Below are positions 1-9,488 of a stretch of 64,000 nucleotides of DNA, piece after piece (position 1 is the stretch's first letter; each line of letters starts with the position of its first letter). Both the position numbers and the translations under genes were made by a program. The stretch is from Pyxidicoccus parkwaysis (GTDB lineage Bacteria; Myxococcota; Myxococcia; Myxococcales; Myxococcaceae). The stretch lies in the NCBI RefSeq assembly GCF_017301735.1, contig NZ_CP071090.1:496001-560000 (forward strand). The letters run 5' to 3'. The notes beneath the pieces were generated by a model. It searched no databases and had not been told where the DNA came from. It was given only the letters and a program-made list of their open reading frames with translations.

Positions 1-3000
1 ACGCCCTCGACGAGCTGCTCCTGGCGGCCGTGGCCCTCGAGGTCCACGAGCACCTCGGAGTGCCCGGTCCACTCGGCCAGTGCCTGGGCGAGCGCGGAGA
101 GCAGCACGTCATCGATGCGGGCGCGCCAGGCGGCCGGAGTCTCCTGCAGCAGCAGGCGCGTCTCGTCCTGCTCGAGCTGGAGGGAGACGGTGCGCTCGGA
201 GGCGCGGGTGTTGGCGCCGGAGGCGTCGAGCGGCAGGCCGGGGAGGGGCCGCTGCGGAGACTCCAGCCACAGGGGCGCCTCGGCGGCGAGCGCCTCGGAG
301 CGGGCGAGCGACTCCAGGTGCCGCGCCCAGGCCTGGAAGGAGGTGCTCCGGGGCGGCAGCGTCACCGGCCGGCCCTGGACGAGCTGCTGGTAGACGGACT
401 CGAGGTCCTCCATCAGCACGCGCCAGGAGACGGCGTCGACGACGAGGTGATGGACGCAGAGGAAGAGCTGCTGAGGCTGGCCCTCGCCGGAGAGGAAGAG
501 GGCGGCGCGCAGCAGCGGCGCCTCGGAGAGGCGGAAGGAGGCCTGCAGACGCGAGGCCTCTTCACGCAGGGCCGCGGGCCGCTCGGCGGCGGGCATCGCG
601 GAGAGGTCGTGCACGTGCAGCGGCACTGTCAGTTGCTCGGAGGCGGCGTGCTCCTGGTGCCAGGCGCCGTCCCGCCGCGTCAGGTGCAGGCGGAGCGCGT
701 CGTGGTGGGAGACGAGGGCCTCGAGGGCGCGCTGGAGCAGCGGCGCCTGGAGGGTCTGACGCGTCCGCAGCAGCACGGCCTGGTTGAAGTGGTGGGCGTG
801 CTCCGGGTCGTGATGCAGCAGGTGGAGCTGGATGGGGGTGAGGGGCACCGGGCCGGATGCGGGGCCCTGCGCTTCCGTAGAGGTGGAGGCGGTCTTCGCC
901 ACCTGCGCGAGCTGGGCCACCGTCTGGTGCTGGAAGAGCTCCCGCGCCGACAGCAGCAGTCCGGCCTGACGGGCCCGGGCCACCACCTGGAGGCTGATGA
1001 TGGAGTCGCCGCCCAGCGCGAAGAAGTTGTCGTGGATGCCCACGCGGGGCACACCGAGCAGCGCGCTCCAGATGGAGGCCAGCCGCTCCTCCACCTCGTT
1101 GCGCGGCGCCACGAAGGCACCGCCGGAGGCCAGCTGCGTCGCGGCGGGCGCGGGCAGGGCCTTCCTGTCCAGCTTGCCGTTGGGGTTGAGGGGCAGGGCC
1201 TCCAGGCGGACGAAGGCCGAGGGCACCATGTACTCGGGCAGCGTTTGCGTCAGCAGCGAGCGCAGCGCGGCGGTGTCGAGCGACTGGCCCTCGCGCGCCA
1301 CGAGGTACGCGACGAGGCGCCTGTCACCCGGAGCGTCCTCGCGCACCACGGCCGCCACCTCGCGCACCGCGGGGTGGTGCAGCAGGGCGGACTCCACCTC
1401 GCCCAGCTCGATACGGAAGCCGCGCAGCTTCACCTGGGAGTCGATGCGCCCCAGGAAGTCCAGCGTGCCGTCGGCCAGGAAGCGCACGCGGTCGCCGGTG
1501 CCGTAGAGCCTCTGGCCGGGCCGGGCCCCGAAGGGGTCCGGGATGAAGCGCTCGGCGGTGAGCTCGGGCCGGTCCAGGTAGCCGCGGGTGATGCCGGCGC
1601 CGCCGAGGTAGAGCTGGCCGGGCACGCCCGCGGGCACGGGCCGCAGCGCCTCGTCCAGCACGTACACGGAGACGTCGCGGATGGGGCGGCCGATGGACAC
1701 GCGCGAGGCGGGGCCGTTGGCGGCGAGGCGCTGCACGGTGGCCCACACGCTGTTCTCAGTGGGGCCGTACTCGTTGTGCAGCTCGGCGCCGGGCACCAGG
1801 GCGTGGTGCTGCTGCACCAGCGCGGCCGGGCACGACTCACCGGCGACGATGGCCGCGCGCAGCGTGCCCAGCTCACCGGACCGGGCCTGCTCCAGCAGCA
1901 CCCGGTAGAAGGAGGGCACGGTGAGCAGGTGCGAGACGCGCTCGCGGGCGATGAGCGCTGTGAGGGCGTGCAGGTCCTGCTGGGTGTCGCCCTCGGGCAG
2001 CACCAGGGTGCCGCCCTCGCACAGGCTCCAGAAGATGCCGGCCACGGAGCTGTCGAAGGCGATGGAGGACAGCAGCAGGTAGGCCGAGGGCGGAGCGCCG
2101 TAGTGCGCGTTGCGCGCCCGCGTGGAGTGCACGAGGTTGCGGTGGCTGACCACCACGCCCTTGGGCCGGCCGGTGCTGCCGGAGGTGTAGATGACGTAGG
2201 CGGCGCTGTCGGGCGACTGCGCGGAGGCGAGCGGCGCGTCGGAAAGGACAGAGATGGCCGCGGCGTCCGCGTCCAGGCACACCACGGGGCACGGGGAGGA
2301 GGCGAAGAGCTCCTTCAGCGGGCCACAGGTGACGAGCACGCGGGGCCGGGAGTCCTCCACGAGGAGCGCCAGGCGCTCGCGCGGGTAGGCCGGGTCCAAC
2401 GGCACGTAGGCGCCGCCGGCCTCGAGGATGGCGAGCAGGGCCACCACCATCTCGGGCGAGCGCTCCACGCACAGCGCGACGCGCACCTCGGGGCCCACGC
2501 CCAGCGAGCGCAGGTGGCGGGCGAGCCGGTGCGACTGGCGCGAGAGCTCGCCGTAGGTGAGTGCCCGCTCGCCGCACACCACGGCCCGTGCGTCCGGGGC
2601 GCGCGAGGTCGCGGCGGCCACGAGCTCCTGGACGAGGACGTCGTGGGTGAGGCCGGAGGGGGTGCTCCCACTCCACTGCTCGAGCAGGAGCTGGCGCTCC
2701 CCCTCGGTGAGCAGCGAGAGGCTGTCGAGCGGAGCCTCGGGCCGGGCCACCGCGGCCTCCAGCAGCACGCGCAGGTGCTGGACCAGGCGCTTGCCGGTGC
2801 TCTCGTCGAAGAGGTCCGTGTTGTACGCGAGGCCGCCGGCGAGCCCGCCGTCGGCGAGGAAGCCCACGTCCAGGTGGAGCTCGAACTTGGCCACGCCGGC
2901 GTCCACCGGCAGGGGCTCCAGGGTGAGGGCCGCCTCGTGCAGGGTGGGCACGAGCGTGTCCTGCAGGGAGAACATGGCCTGGAAGAGCGGAGTGCGGCTG

Positions 3001-6000
3001 AGGTCGCGCACCGGCTGCAGCTCGTCCACCAGCTTCTCGAAGGGCACGTCCTGGTGCTCGTAGGCGCCGAGCGTCGTCTCACGCACCTGGGCCAGCAGCG
3101 CGCGGAAGGAGCCGCCCGTGCGCACGTGCGAGCGCAGCACGAGGGTGTTGGCGAAGAAGCCGATGAGGCCCTCGAGCCCGGCGTGGCGGCGGTTGGCGAT
3201 GGGCGTGCCGACGCTGACGTCCTCCTGGCCGGAGTAGCGCGCGAGCAGCGTCTGGAAGGCGGCCAGCAGCAGCATGAAGGGCGTGACGCCCTCGCGCTGG
3301 CAGAGGGCCTTCACGGACTCCATCAGCTCCCGAGGCAGCGCCACGGGAAGGGTGGCGCCGCGCGAGGAGAGCACCGGCGGCCGGGGCCTGTCGGTGGGCA
3401 GCTCCAGCGCCTCGGGCGCTCCGGAGAGCTGGCGCTTCCAGTAGTCGAGCTGGGTGTTCAGCACGTCGCCCCGGAGCCACTCGCGCTGCCAGAGCGCGTA
3501 GTCCGCGTACCGCAGGGGCAGCTCGGGCAGGGGCGAGGCCTGGCCCTGGCGGAAGGCCCCGTAGAGGGCCGCCAGCTCCCGCACCAGCACGCCCAGGGAC
3601 CAGCCGTCGGAGACGGTGTGGTGCATGCACAGCAGCAGCACGTGCTCCGTCTCCGAGAGCCGCAGCAGCGTGGTGCGCAGCAGCGGGCCGGTGGACAAGT
3701 CGAAGCCGGACTGCGCGTCCTCGCGGGCGAGCCGGAGGGCCTCGGCCTCGCGCTGCTCGGGGGACAGGTGCGTCAGGTCCACCACGGGCAGGGGCCGCGC
3801 GGTGGCGGGCGCGATGACCTGGACGGGCTGGCCCGCCTCGGAGGGGAAGGTGGTGCGCAGCGGCTCGTGGCGACGCACCAGCTCGTCGAAGCTCCGCTGG
3901 AGGGCCGGCGTGTCCAGGGGGCCCTGGAGCCGCACGGCGGCGGGCATGTTGTACGTGGCCGTGCCCGGGGTGAGCTGCTCGAGGAACCACAGCCGCTGCT
4001 GAGCGAAGGACAGGGGCGGCGGGCCCGAGCGCTCCACGCGGCGCGGAGCCGGCAGGCCCGAGGTGGCTCCCTGGCGGGCGGCGTCCAGCCGGGCCGCGAG
4101 CGCCTCCAGGGTGGGGGCCTCGAAGAGCGCGCGCAGGGGCAGCTCCACGCCGAAGGCGGAGCGGACGCGGGCCATGACCTGGGTGGCCAGCAGCGAGTGG
4201 CCACCGAGGGCGAAGAAGTCATCCTGGCGGCCCACGCGGGGCACCAGCAGCACCTGCGCCCAGAGGGTGGCCAGCAGCTCCTCGGTGGCGGTGCGCGGCG
4301 GCGTGTACTCGTGGGCAGACGCGAGCCCGGAGCCTTCCGGCACGGGCAGCTGCTTGCGGTCCACCTTGCCGTTGGGCGTCTGCGGGAAGGCCTCCATCGG
4401 CACGAAGGCCGAGGGCACCATGTACTCGGGCAGCTTCTGCTTCACGAGCGCGCGCAGGGCGGCGATGTCCAGCACCTCGCCGTCGCGCGGCACCACGTAC
4501 GCCACGAGCCGCTTGTCTCCGGGCACGTCCTCGCGCGCCATGGCCGTCACGGCCCGCACGGAGGGGTGCTGGAGCAGCACGGACTCCACCTCGCCCAGCT
4601 CGATACGGAAGCCGCGCAGCTTGACCTGGAAGTCGATGCGGCCCAGGAACTCGAGCTGGCCGTCGGCGCGCCAGTACACCCTGTCACCGGTGCGGTAGAG
4701 GCGCGCGCCCGGCTCGGTGGAGAACGCGTCGGGCACGAAGCGCTCGGCGGTGAGCTCGGGGCGGCCGAAGTAGCCGCGGGCCAGGCCCAGGCCGCCCAGG
4801 TACAGCTCTCCGGGCACGCCGACGGGCACCGGGCGCAACCGTGCGTCGAGCACGTAGGCCTGGGTGCCGGGCAGCGGGCGGCCGATGTGCGGCGTCGCCG
4901 TCTCGCCGGCCGCGACGGCCGTCCAGGTGGAGTAGGTGGTGTCCTCGGTGGGGCCGTAGAGGTTGTAGAGCACCTTCACCGAGGCCGCGGCGTGGATGCC
5001 CTGCGCCAGGGGCGCGGTGAGCGGCTCGCCGCACAGGTTGACGGTGTGCACCGTGTGGGGCACGGCGCGCTGGCGCACCAGCTCGGCCATGGCCGACGGC
5101 ACGGTGTTGATGAGCGTCACCTCGGAGACGGCGGGCAGCGACGGCAGGGCCAGCGCGGTGTCCGCCAGGTAGATGCAGCCGCCGCACGCCGGAGGCACGA
5201 ACAGCTCGAAGACGGACAGGTCGAAGCAGACGGAGGTGGAGGCCAGCACGCCGGCGAGCTGCGCCGGGGTGAAGGTGTCGAGCGCCCAGCGCACGAAGGC
5301 CACCGCGCTGCGATGCTCCAGCGCCACGCCCTTGGGGCGGCCGGTGGAGCCGGAGGTGTAGAGGATGTACGCGAGGTCCCCCGTCCCGTTGAGGCACGGC
5401 GGGCGCGAGCCGGGGTGCTGCTCGAAGGCGCCGGGCTCGTCGAGCAGCACGAGCGTGGGAGCGTTGAGCTCACGCGCCAGCGGCACCAGCGAGCGCTGCG
5501 TGAGCAGCAGCGGGCTGCGCGAGTCCTCGAGGGTGAAGGCGAGCCGCTGCGTGGGGTACGTCGGGTCCAACGGCATGTACGCGCCGCCGGCCTTGAGGAT
5601 GGCGAAGAGGGCCACCGGGAGCAGCTCGGTGCGCTCCAGGCACAGGGCCACGGGGACGCCGGGGCCCACGCCCAGCGAGCGCAGGTGCCAGGCGAGCCGG
5701 TTGGCGCGCTCGTCGAGCTCGCGGTACGTGAGGCGCCGGGTGCCCACGACGAGCACGGTGGCGTCCGGGGTGCGCTCCACCTGGCGCTCGAAGAGCTGGT
5801 GCAGGGCCACGTCCACGACGGGAGCCGGCAGGGCGCGGTTCCACGTCTCCACCACCAGGCGCTGCTCGGCCTCGGGCAGCAGGGGCAGCTCGGACAGGGG
5901 CGCCTCGGGGTGGGCGAGCACCCCGTCCAGCAACACGCCCAGGTGCTGCACCATGCGGGCCGCGGTGGCGGCGTCGTACAGGCTGGTGGCGTACTCCAGC

Positions 6001-9000
6001 GAGCCCACCAGTCCCTCTGCCGACTCCGCGAGCTGCAGCGTCAAATCATACTTGGCCGAGTGGCTCTCCAGCTCCACGCCGCGCAGCGAGAGGCCCGGCA
6101 CGCGGAAGCCCGGGAGCGGGTCCGGGTGGAGGATGAGCATCACCTGGAAGAGCGGGCTGCGGCTCATGTCGCGCACGGGCTGCAGCGTCTCCACCAGCTT
6201 CTCGAAGGGCACCTCCTGGTGGGCATAGGCGCCCAGCGTCACGTCGCGCACCCGCGCGAGCAGCTCGCGGAAGGAGGGGTTGCCGTCCAGCCGGGTGCGC
6301 AGCACCAGGTTGTTGACGAAGAAGCCGATGAGGCCCTCCGTCTCGGCGCGGCCGCGGCCGGCGATGGGCGAGCCGATGCTGAGGTCGTCCTGGCCGGAGT
6401 AGCGGTGCAGCAGTGTCTGGAAGGCGGCCAGCAGCAGCATGAAGGGCGTGACGCCCTCACGCCGCGCGAGCGCCTGGAGCTTCTCCCACTGCTCGTGTGA
6501 CACCCGCACCGGGTGGCTGGCGCCGCGCGAGTCCTGCACGGGCGGACGGGCCCTGTCGGTGGGCAGCTCCAACTGGGCGGGCGCTCCGGCGAGCTGCTTC
6601 TTCCAATACGCGAGCTGGGCGTCCAGCACCTCGCCCTGGAGCCGCTGGCGCTGCCAGAGGGTGTAATCCGCGTACTGCACGGGCAGCGCGGGCAGGGGCG
6701 AGGGCCGGCCCTGGGAGAAGGCCTCGTAGAGCGCGGCGACCTCGCGCACCAGCACGCCCATGGACCAGCCGTCGGAGACGATGTGGTGCATGCACAGCAC
6801 CAGCACGTGCTCGCTGTCCGAGAGCCGCAGCAGGGTGGTGCGCAGCAGCGGGCCGTGGTCGAGGTCGAAGGGGCGCAGCGCCTCCTGGTACGTCCGGCGC
6901 AGCACTTCGGCGTCGCGCTCCTGCGTGGGCAGGGCGCTCAGGTCCACCCGTCCCAGCGTCACGGCGCCCGCGTCCGCCACGTGCTGCACGGGGTGCTCGT
7001 GTCCGGGCTGGAAGGTGGTGCGCAGCGACTCATGGCGCCGCACCACCTCGGTGAAGCAGCGCTCGAGGGCCGCGGCGTCCAGCGTGCCCTCCAGCCGCAC
7101 GGCGGCGGGAAGGTTGTAGCGCGGGCTGCCCGGCTCGAGCTGCTCCAGGAACCACAGCCGCTGCTGGGCGAAGGACAGCGGCAGCGGCCGCTCACGGGCC
7201 TCCGCCGTCCGGGGGGCCAGCGCGTCCATGCGCGCGCCCTCCCACAGCCGCTGCGCCAGGCCCGCCAGGGTGGGCCCGCTCAGCAGCGCCTCCATGGGCA
7301 GGGCCACGCCCAGGCCCTTCTCCACCTCGTACGTCACCTCCACCGCGGCCAGCGAGTCCACGCCGTAGCGCGTGAGGGGCTCGTTCCGCTCCAGCTCCTC
7401 CGGGGCCACCTTCAGCCGCTGGGCCAGCCGCGTGCGCAGCCACTGCTCCAGCGCCTCGAGCGTCTGGGGCCGGGCCTCCTCCACCGCCGCGGGCGAGGGC
7501 CGCGCGGAGGCCGGGGCGTCCGCATCCCGCCGCGCCTCCCACGTCTCCACGACGCGCAGCTCCCCGGCCAGCCAGGCCGCCCGGGTGGCACGCCGCTGAA
7601 TCTTCCCGCTGGACGTCTTGGGAAGGTTGCCCGGCTCGATGAGCACCAGGGCGTGCAACTGCAGCTCGTGCGCCTCCGCCACGCGCTGGCGCACCTCGCG
7701 CACCACCGCGTCCATCTCCAGCGGCTGGCGGCGCGTGTCCGCCTCGTACACCAGCACCAGCCGCTCCTCGCCCTCCTGCTCCACCGAGAAGGCCGCGCCG
7801 CAGCCGGCCCGCAGCGCGCGGCTGGACTGCTCCGCCGTCAGCTCGAGGTCCTGCGGGTGGTGGTTGCGCCCTCGGATGATGATGAGGTCCTTCAGGCGGC
7901 CGGTGACGAAGAGCTGGCCGTCCTGGAGGAAGCCCTGGTCTCCGGTGCGCAGGAAGGGCCCCGCGCCATCCGCCGTCCGCGCGTGGAAGTCGCGTTGGGT
8001 GTCCTCGGGGCGGGCCCAGTAGCCGCGGGCCACGCTCGGGCCCTTCACCCAGACCTCACCCACCTCCCCGGGCGCGCAGCGCACGTGCCGCTCCGGGTGG
8101 ACGACGAGCAGCTCCTGCTCCTGGAGCGTCCGGCCGCAGCCCACCAGCGTCTGGGCCCCGGCTTGCGTGGGCTCCGCCGGCACCACACGGCCCTCGCGCA
8201 GCCGCTCCGCGTCCAGCGGCTGGAGCACGGTGGGCGCGCCCACGTCTCCACCCGAGACGATGAGCGTGGCCTCGGCGAGGCCGTAGCACGGATAGAAGGC
8301 CTCGCGGCGGAAGCCGCTGCACGCGAAGGCCTGCGCGAAGCGCTCGAGCGTCTCGGGGCGGATGGGCTCGGCGCCGCAGAAGGCGACTTCCCAGCGGCTC
8401 AAGTCCAACGCGGCGCGCTCGGCCTCGGTCGTCTTGCGCACGCACAGGTCGAAGGCGAAGTTGGGCCCGCCGCTGATGGTGCCCCCGGTGCGCGACAGCT
8501 CCTCCAGCCAGCGCAGCGGGCGGCGCAGGAAGGTCATCGGCGACATCAGCGAGGTGGAGAAGCCCCCGTACACCGTGCCGAGGATTCCGCCGATGAGCCC
8601 CATGTCATGGTACGGCGGCAGCCAGATGACGCCCGCGCTGCCCTCGTGCATCCGGAACGCGCCGTGGATGAGCTTCAGGTTGTGGAGCAGGTTGCCGTGA
8701 CTGAGCTCCACGCCCTTGGGCGTGCCCGTGGAGCCGGAGGTGTACTGGAGGAAGGCGAGCGAGTCGCGCTCCAGCTCCGGCCGCTTCCAGCCTTCTTCCG
8801 TCCCCTCCGCCAGCTCGTCCGTGGCCAGCCAGCGCAGCGCCTTCAGGTCCGGCGCCGTCTCGAAGAGCATCTCTCCCATGGAGAGGATGAACGAGGTGGT
8901 GAGCACCACCGTGGCCTGGGCGTCCTGGATGATGGCGCGCAGGCGCGGCAGCGTGCGCTCCAGCCGGGTGGGGTCTGGCGGATAGGCGGGCACCGCCACC

Positions 9001-9278
9001 ACTCCCGCGGCCATGCAGCCGAAGAAGCCGGCCACGTACTCCAGCCCCGGTGGGTAGAGCAGCACCGCGCGCTCGCCGGCCGCCGTCACCTGCTGCAGCG
9101 CCGCGCCGATGCGCCGCGCACGGCGCAGCAACTCGGCGTTGCTGAGCACCGTCTCGTCTCCAGGAGAGTCCTCGACGAAGGTGAAGAGAGGCGACTCGCG
9201 GCGTGACTCGGCACGCTCCTCCAGCAACTCCAGCAGCGTGCGTGCCTGGGAGGCGGAAGCAGACAGCGACAGCTTCAT
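1..9278 (-). CDS. Lipopeptide NRPS, FAAL-ACP-C-A-T-C-A-T-E, C-terminus cut by window edge
   Basis: The reading frame runs from ATG at 9278 off the left edge, giving about 3092 visible residues. Domains in order: fatty acyl-AMP ligase (1-575; TSGSTG at 180, GKIQRR near 560), ACP (GVDSL, phosphopantetheine Ser642), condensation (HHIVSDG at 831), adenylation 1 (TSGSTG at 1308), carrier (GGHSL, Ser1695), condensation (HHTVSDG at 1886), adenylation 2 (TSGSTG at 2365), carrier (GGDSI, Ser2759) and the start of an epimerization domain (HHLVVDAVSW at 2943, EGHGR later). A FAAL-ACP start means the peptide is begun with a fatty acid. A GGDS carrier before an E domain is the usual pairing, so residue 2 should be D. 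By eye the A1 code is DLFNNCLTYK, one residue from a code I associate with alanine; A2 reads DSALIAEVWK, which I cannot assign. A GAGG sits about 12 nt before the start. Later modules and any thioesterase lie outside the window. Confidence 0.93.
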   Translation of the reverse strand, partial: MKLSLSASASQARTLLELLEERAESRRESPLFTFVEDSPGDETVLSNAELLRRARRIGAALQQVTAAGERAVLLYPPGLEYVAGFFGCMAAGVVAVPAYPPDPTRLERTLPRLRAIIQDAQATVVLTTSFILSMGEMLFETAPDLKALRWLATDELAEGTEEGWKRPELERDSLAFLQYTSGSTGTPKGVELSHGNLLHNLKLIHGAFRMHEGSAGVIWLPPYHDMGLIGGILGTVYGGFSTSLMSPMTFLRRPLRWLEELSRTGGTISGGPNFAFDLCVRKTTEAERAALDLSRWEVAFCGAEPIRPETLERFAQAFACSGFRREAFYPCYGLAEATLIVSGGDVGAPTVLQPLDAERLREGRVVPAEPTQAGAQTLVGCGRTLQEQELLVVHPERHVRCAPGEVGEVWVKGPSVARGYWARPEDTQRDFHARTADGAGPFLRTGDQGFLQDGQLFVTGRLKDLIIIRGRNHHPQDLELTAEQSSRALRAGCGAAFSVEQEGEERLVLVYEADTRRQPLEMDAVVREVRQRVAEAHELQLHALVLIEPGNLPKTSSGKIQRRATRAAWLAGELRVVETWEARRDADAPASARPSPAAVEEARPQTLEALEQWLRTRLAQRLKVAPEELERNEPLTRYGVDSLAAVEVTYEVEKGLGVALPMEALLSGPTLAGLAQRLWEGARMDALAPRTAEARERPLPLSFAQQRLWFLEQLEPGSPRYNLPAAVRLEGTLDAAALERCFTEVVRRHESLRTTFQPGHEHPVQHVADAGAVTLGRVDLSALPTQERDAEVLRRTYQEALRPFDLDHGPLLRTTLLRLSDSEHVLVLCMHHIVSDGWSMGVLVREVAALYEAFSQGRPSPLPALPVQYADYTLWQRQRLQGEVLDAQLAYWKKQLAGAPAQLELPTDRARPPVQDSRGASHPVRVSHEQWEKLQALARREGVTPFMLLLAAFQTLLHRYSGQDDLSIGSPIAGRGRAETEGLIGFFVNNLVLRTRLDGNPSFRELLARVRDVTLGAYAHQEVPFEKLVETLQPVRDMSRSPLFQVMLILHPDPLPGFRVPGLSLRGVELESHSAKYDLTLQLAESAEGLVGSLEYATSLYDAATAARMVQHLGVLLDGVLAHPEAPLSELPLLPEAEQRLVVETWNRALPAPVVDVALHQLFERQVERTPDATVLVVGTRRLTYRELDERANRLAWHLRSLGVGPGVPVALCLERTELLPVALFAILKAGGAYMPLDPTYPTQRLAFTLEDSRSPLLLTQRSLVPLARELNAPTLVLLDEPGAFEQHPGSRPPCLNGTGDLAYILYTSGSTGRPKGVALEHRSAVAFVRWALDTFTPAQLAGVLASTSVCFDLSVFELFVPPACGGCIYLADTALALPSLPAVSEVTLINTVPSAMAELVRQRAVPHTVHTVNLCGEPLTAPLAQGIHAAASVKVLYNLYGPTEDTTYSTWTAVAAGETATPHIGRPLPGTQAYVLDARLRPVPVGVPGELYLGGLGLARGYFGRPELTAERFVPDAFSTEPGARLYRTGDRVYWRADGQLEFLGRIDFQVKLRGFRIELGEVESVLLQHPSVRAVTAMAREDVPGDKRLVAYVVPRDGEVLDIAALRALVKQKLPEYMVPSAFVPMEAFPQTPNGKVDRKQLPVPEGSGLASAHEYTPPRTATEELLATLWAQVLLVPRVGRQDDFFALGGHSLLATQVMARVRSAFGVELPLRALFEAPTLEALAARLDAARQGATSGLPAPRRVERSGPPPLSFAQQRLWFLEQLTPGTATYNMPAAVRLQGPLDTPALQRSFDELVRRHEPLRTTFPSEAGQPVQVIAPATARPLPVVDLTHLSPEQREAEALRLAREDAQSGFDLSTGPLLRTTLLRLSETEHVLLLCMHHTVSDGWSLGVLVRELAALYGAFRQGQASPLPELPLRYADYALWQREWLRGDVLNTQLDYWKRQLSGAPEALELPTDRPRPPVLSSRGATLPVALPRELMESVKALCQREGVTPFMLLLAAFQTLLARYSGQEDVSVGTPIANRRHAGLEGLIGFFANTLVLRSHVRTGGSFRALLAQVRETTLGAYEHQDVPFEKLVDELQPVRDLSRTPLFQAMFSLQDTLVPTLHEAALTLEPLPVDAGVAKFELHLDVGFLADGGLAGGLAYNTDLFDESTGKRLVQHLRVLLEAAVARPEAPLDSLSLLTEGERQLLLEQWSGSTPSGLTHDVLVQELVAAATSRAPDARAVVCGERALTYGELSRQSHRLARHLRSLGVGPEVRVALCVERSPEMVVALLAILEAGGAYVPLDPAYPRERLALLVEDSRPRVLVTCGPLKELFASSPCPVVCLDADAAAISVLSDAPLASAQSPDSAAYVIYTSGSTGRPKGVVVSHRNLVHSTRARNAHYGAPPSAYLLLSSIAFDSSVAGIFWSLCEGGTLVLPEGDTQQDLHALTALIARERVSHLLTVPSFYRVLLEQARSGELGTLRAAIVAGESCPAALVQQHHALVPGAELHNEYGPTENSVWATVQRLAANGPASRVSIGRPIRDVSVYVLDEALRPVPAGVPGQLYLGGAGITRGYLDRPELTAERFIPDPFGARPGQRLYGTGDRVRFLADGTLDFLGRIDSQVKLRGFRIELGEVESALLHHPAVREVAAVVREDAPGDRRLVAYLVAREGQSLDTAALRSLLTQTLPEYMVPSAFVRLEALPLNPNGKLDRKALPAPAATQLASGGAFVAPRNEVEERLASIWSALLGVPRVGIHDNFFALGGDSIISLQVVARARQAGLLLSARELFQHQTVAQLAQVAKTASTSTEAQGPASGPVPLTPIQLHLLHHDPEHAHHFNQAVLLRTRQTLQAPLLQRALEALVSHHDALRLHLTRRDGAWHQEHAASEQLTVPLHVHDLSAMPAAERPAALREEASRLQASFRLSEAPLLRAALFLSGEGQPQQLFLCVHHLVVDAVSWRVLMEDLESVYQQLVQGRPVTLPPRSTSFQAWARHLESLARSEALAAEAPLWLESPQRPLPGLPLDASGANTRASERTVSLQLEQDETRLLLQETPAAWRARIDDVLLSALAQALAEWTGHSEVLVDLEGHGRQEQLVEG

Positions 9279-9313
9279 GTCGGGAGAACCTCAGAGACGA
9301 CTGGTGACGGCTC

Positions 9314-9331
9314 CGCCCCCGTAAGGGGGCG
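9314..9331. other. GC hairpin in the NRPS leader
   Basis: A perfect 7-bp inverted repeat (CGCCCCC, loop GTAA, GGGGGCG) lies 36 nt upstream of the NRPS start, inside the intergenic region shared with the sulfotransferase gene. The bases on its sulfotransferase side (about 9332-9440) are unusually AT-rich for this genome and are the likely place for divergent promoters. The stem could be a leader structure or a protein-binding site; nothing in the sequence decides between these. Confidence 0.4.
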
Positions 9332-9488
9332 AGCTCAAAGGTGAAAAAAGTCTTGGAATGGTCTAGACGAGTGCCGTCTTTCGAGCATTATCAGTAAAAA
9401 CAGCTAGAGCGTCCAGACACACCGACAGTGATTTTCCAGCCAGGCTTGACGCGGCTGCTCGGTGCCGGCCGCTGGAGATGTGGGGCGA

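Noticed and set aside
30-6500. 2156-codon open frame on the plus strand
   Set aside because: It is antisense to the NRPS. The minus strand in this span carries C, A and T domain motifs in one frame; the plus frame is Gly/Arg/His-rich without motifs, as expected from high GC at third positions.
6513-9206. 897-codon open frame on the plus strand
   Set aside because: Antisense of the FAAL and first condensation domains; low-complexity composition.
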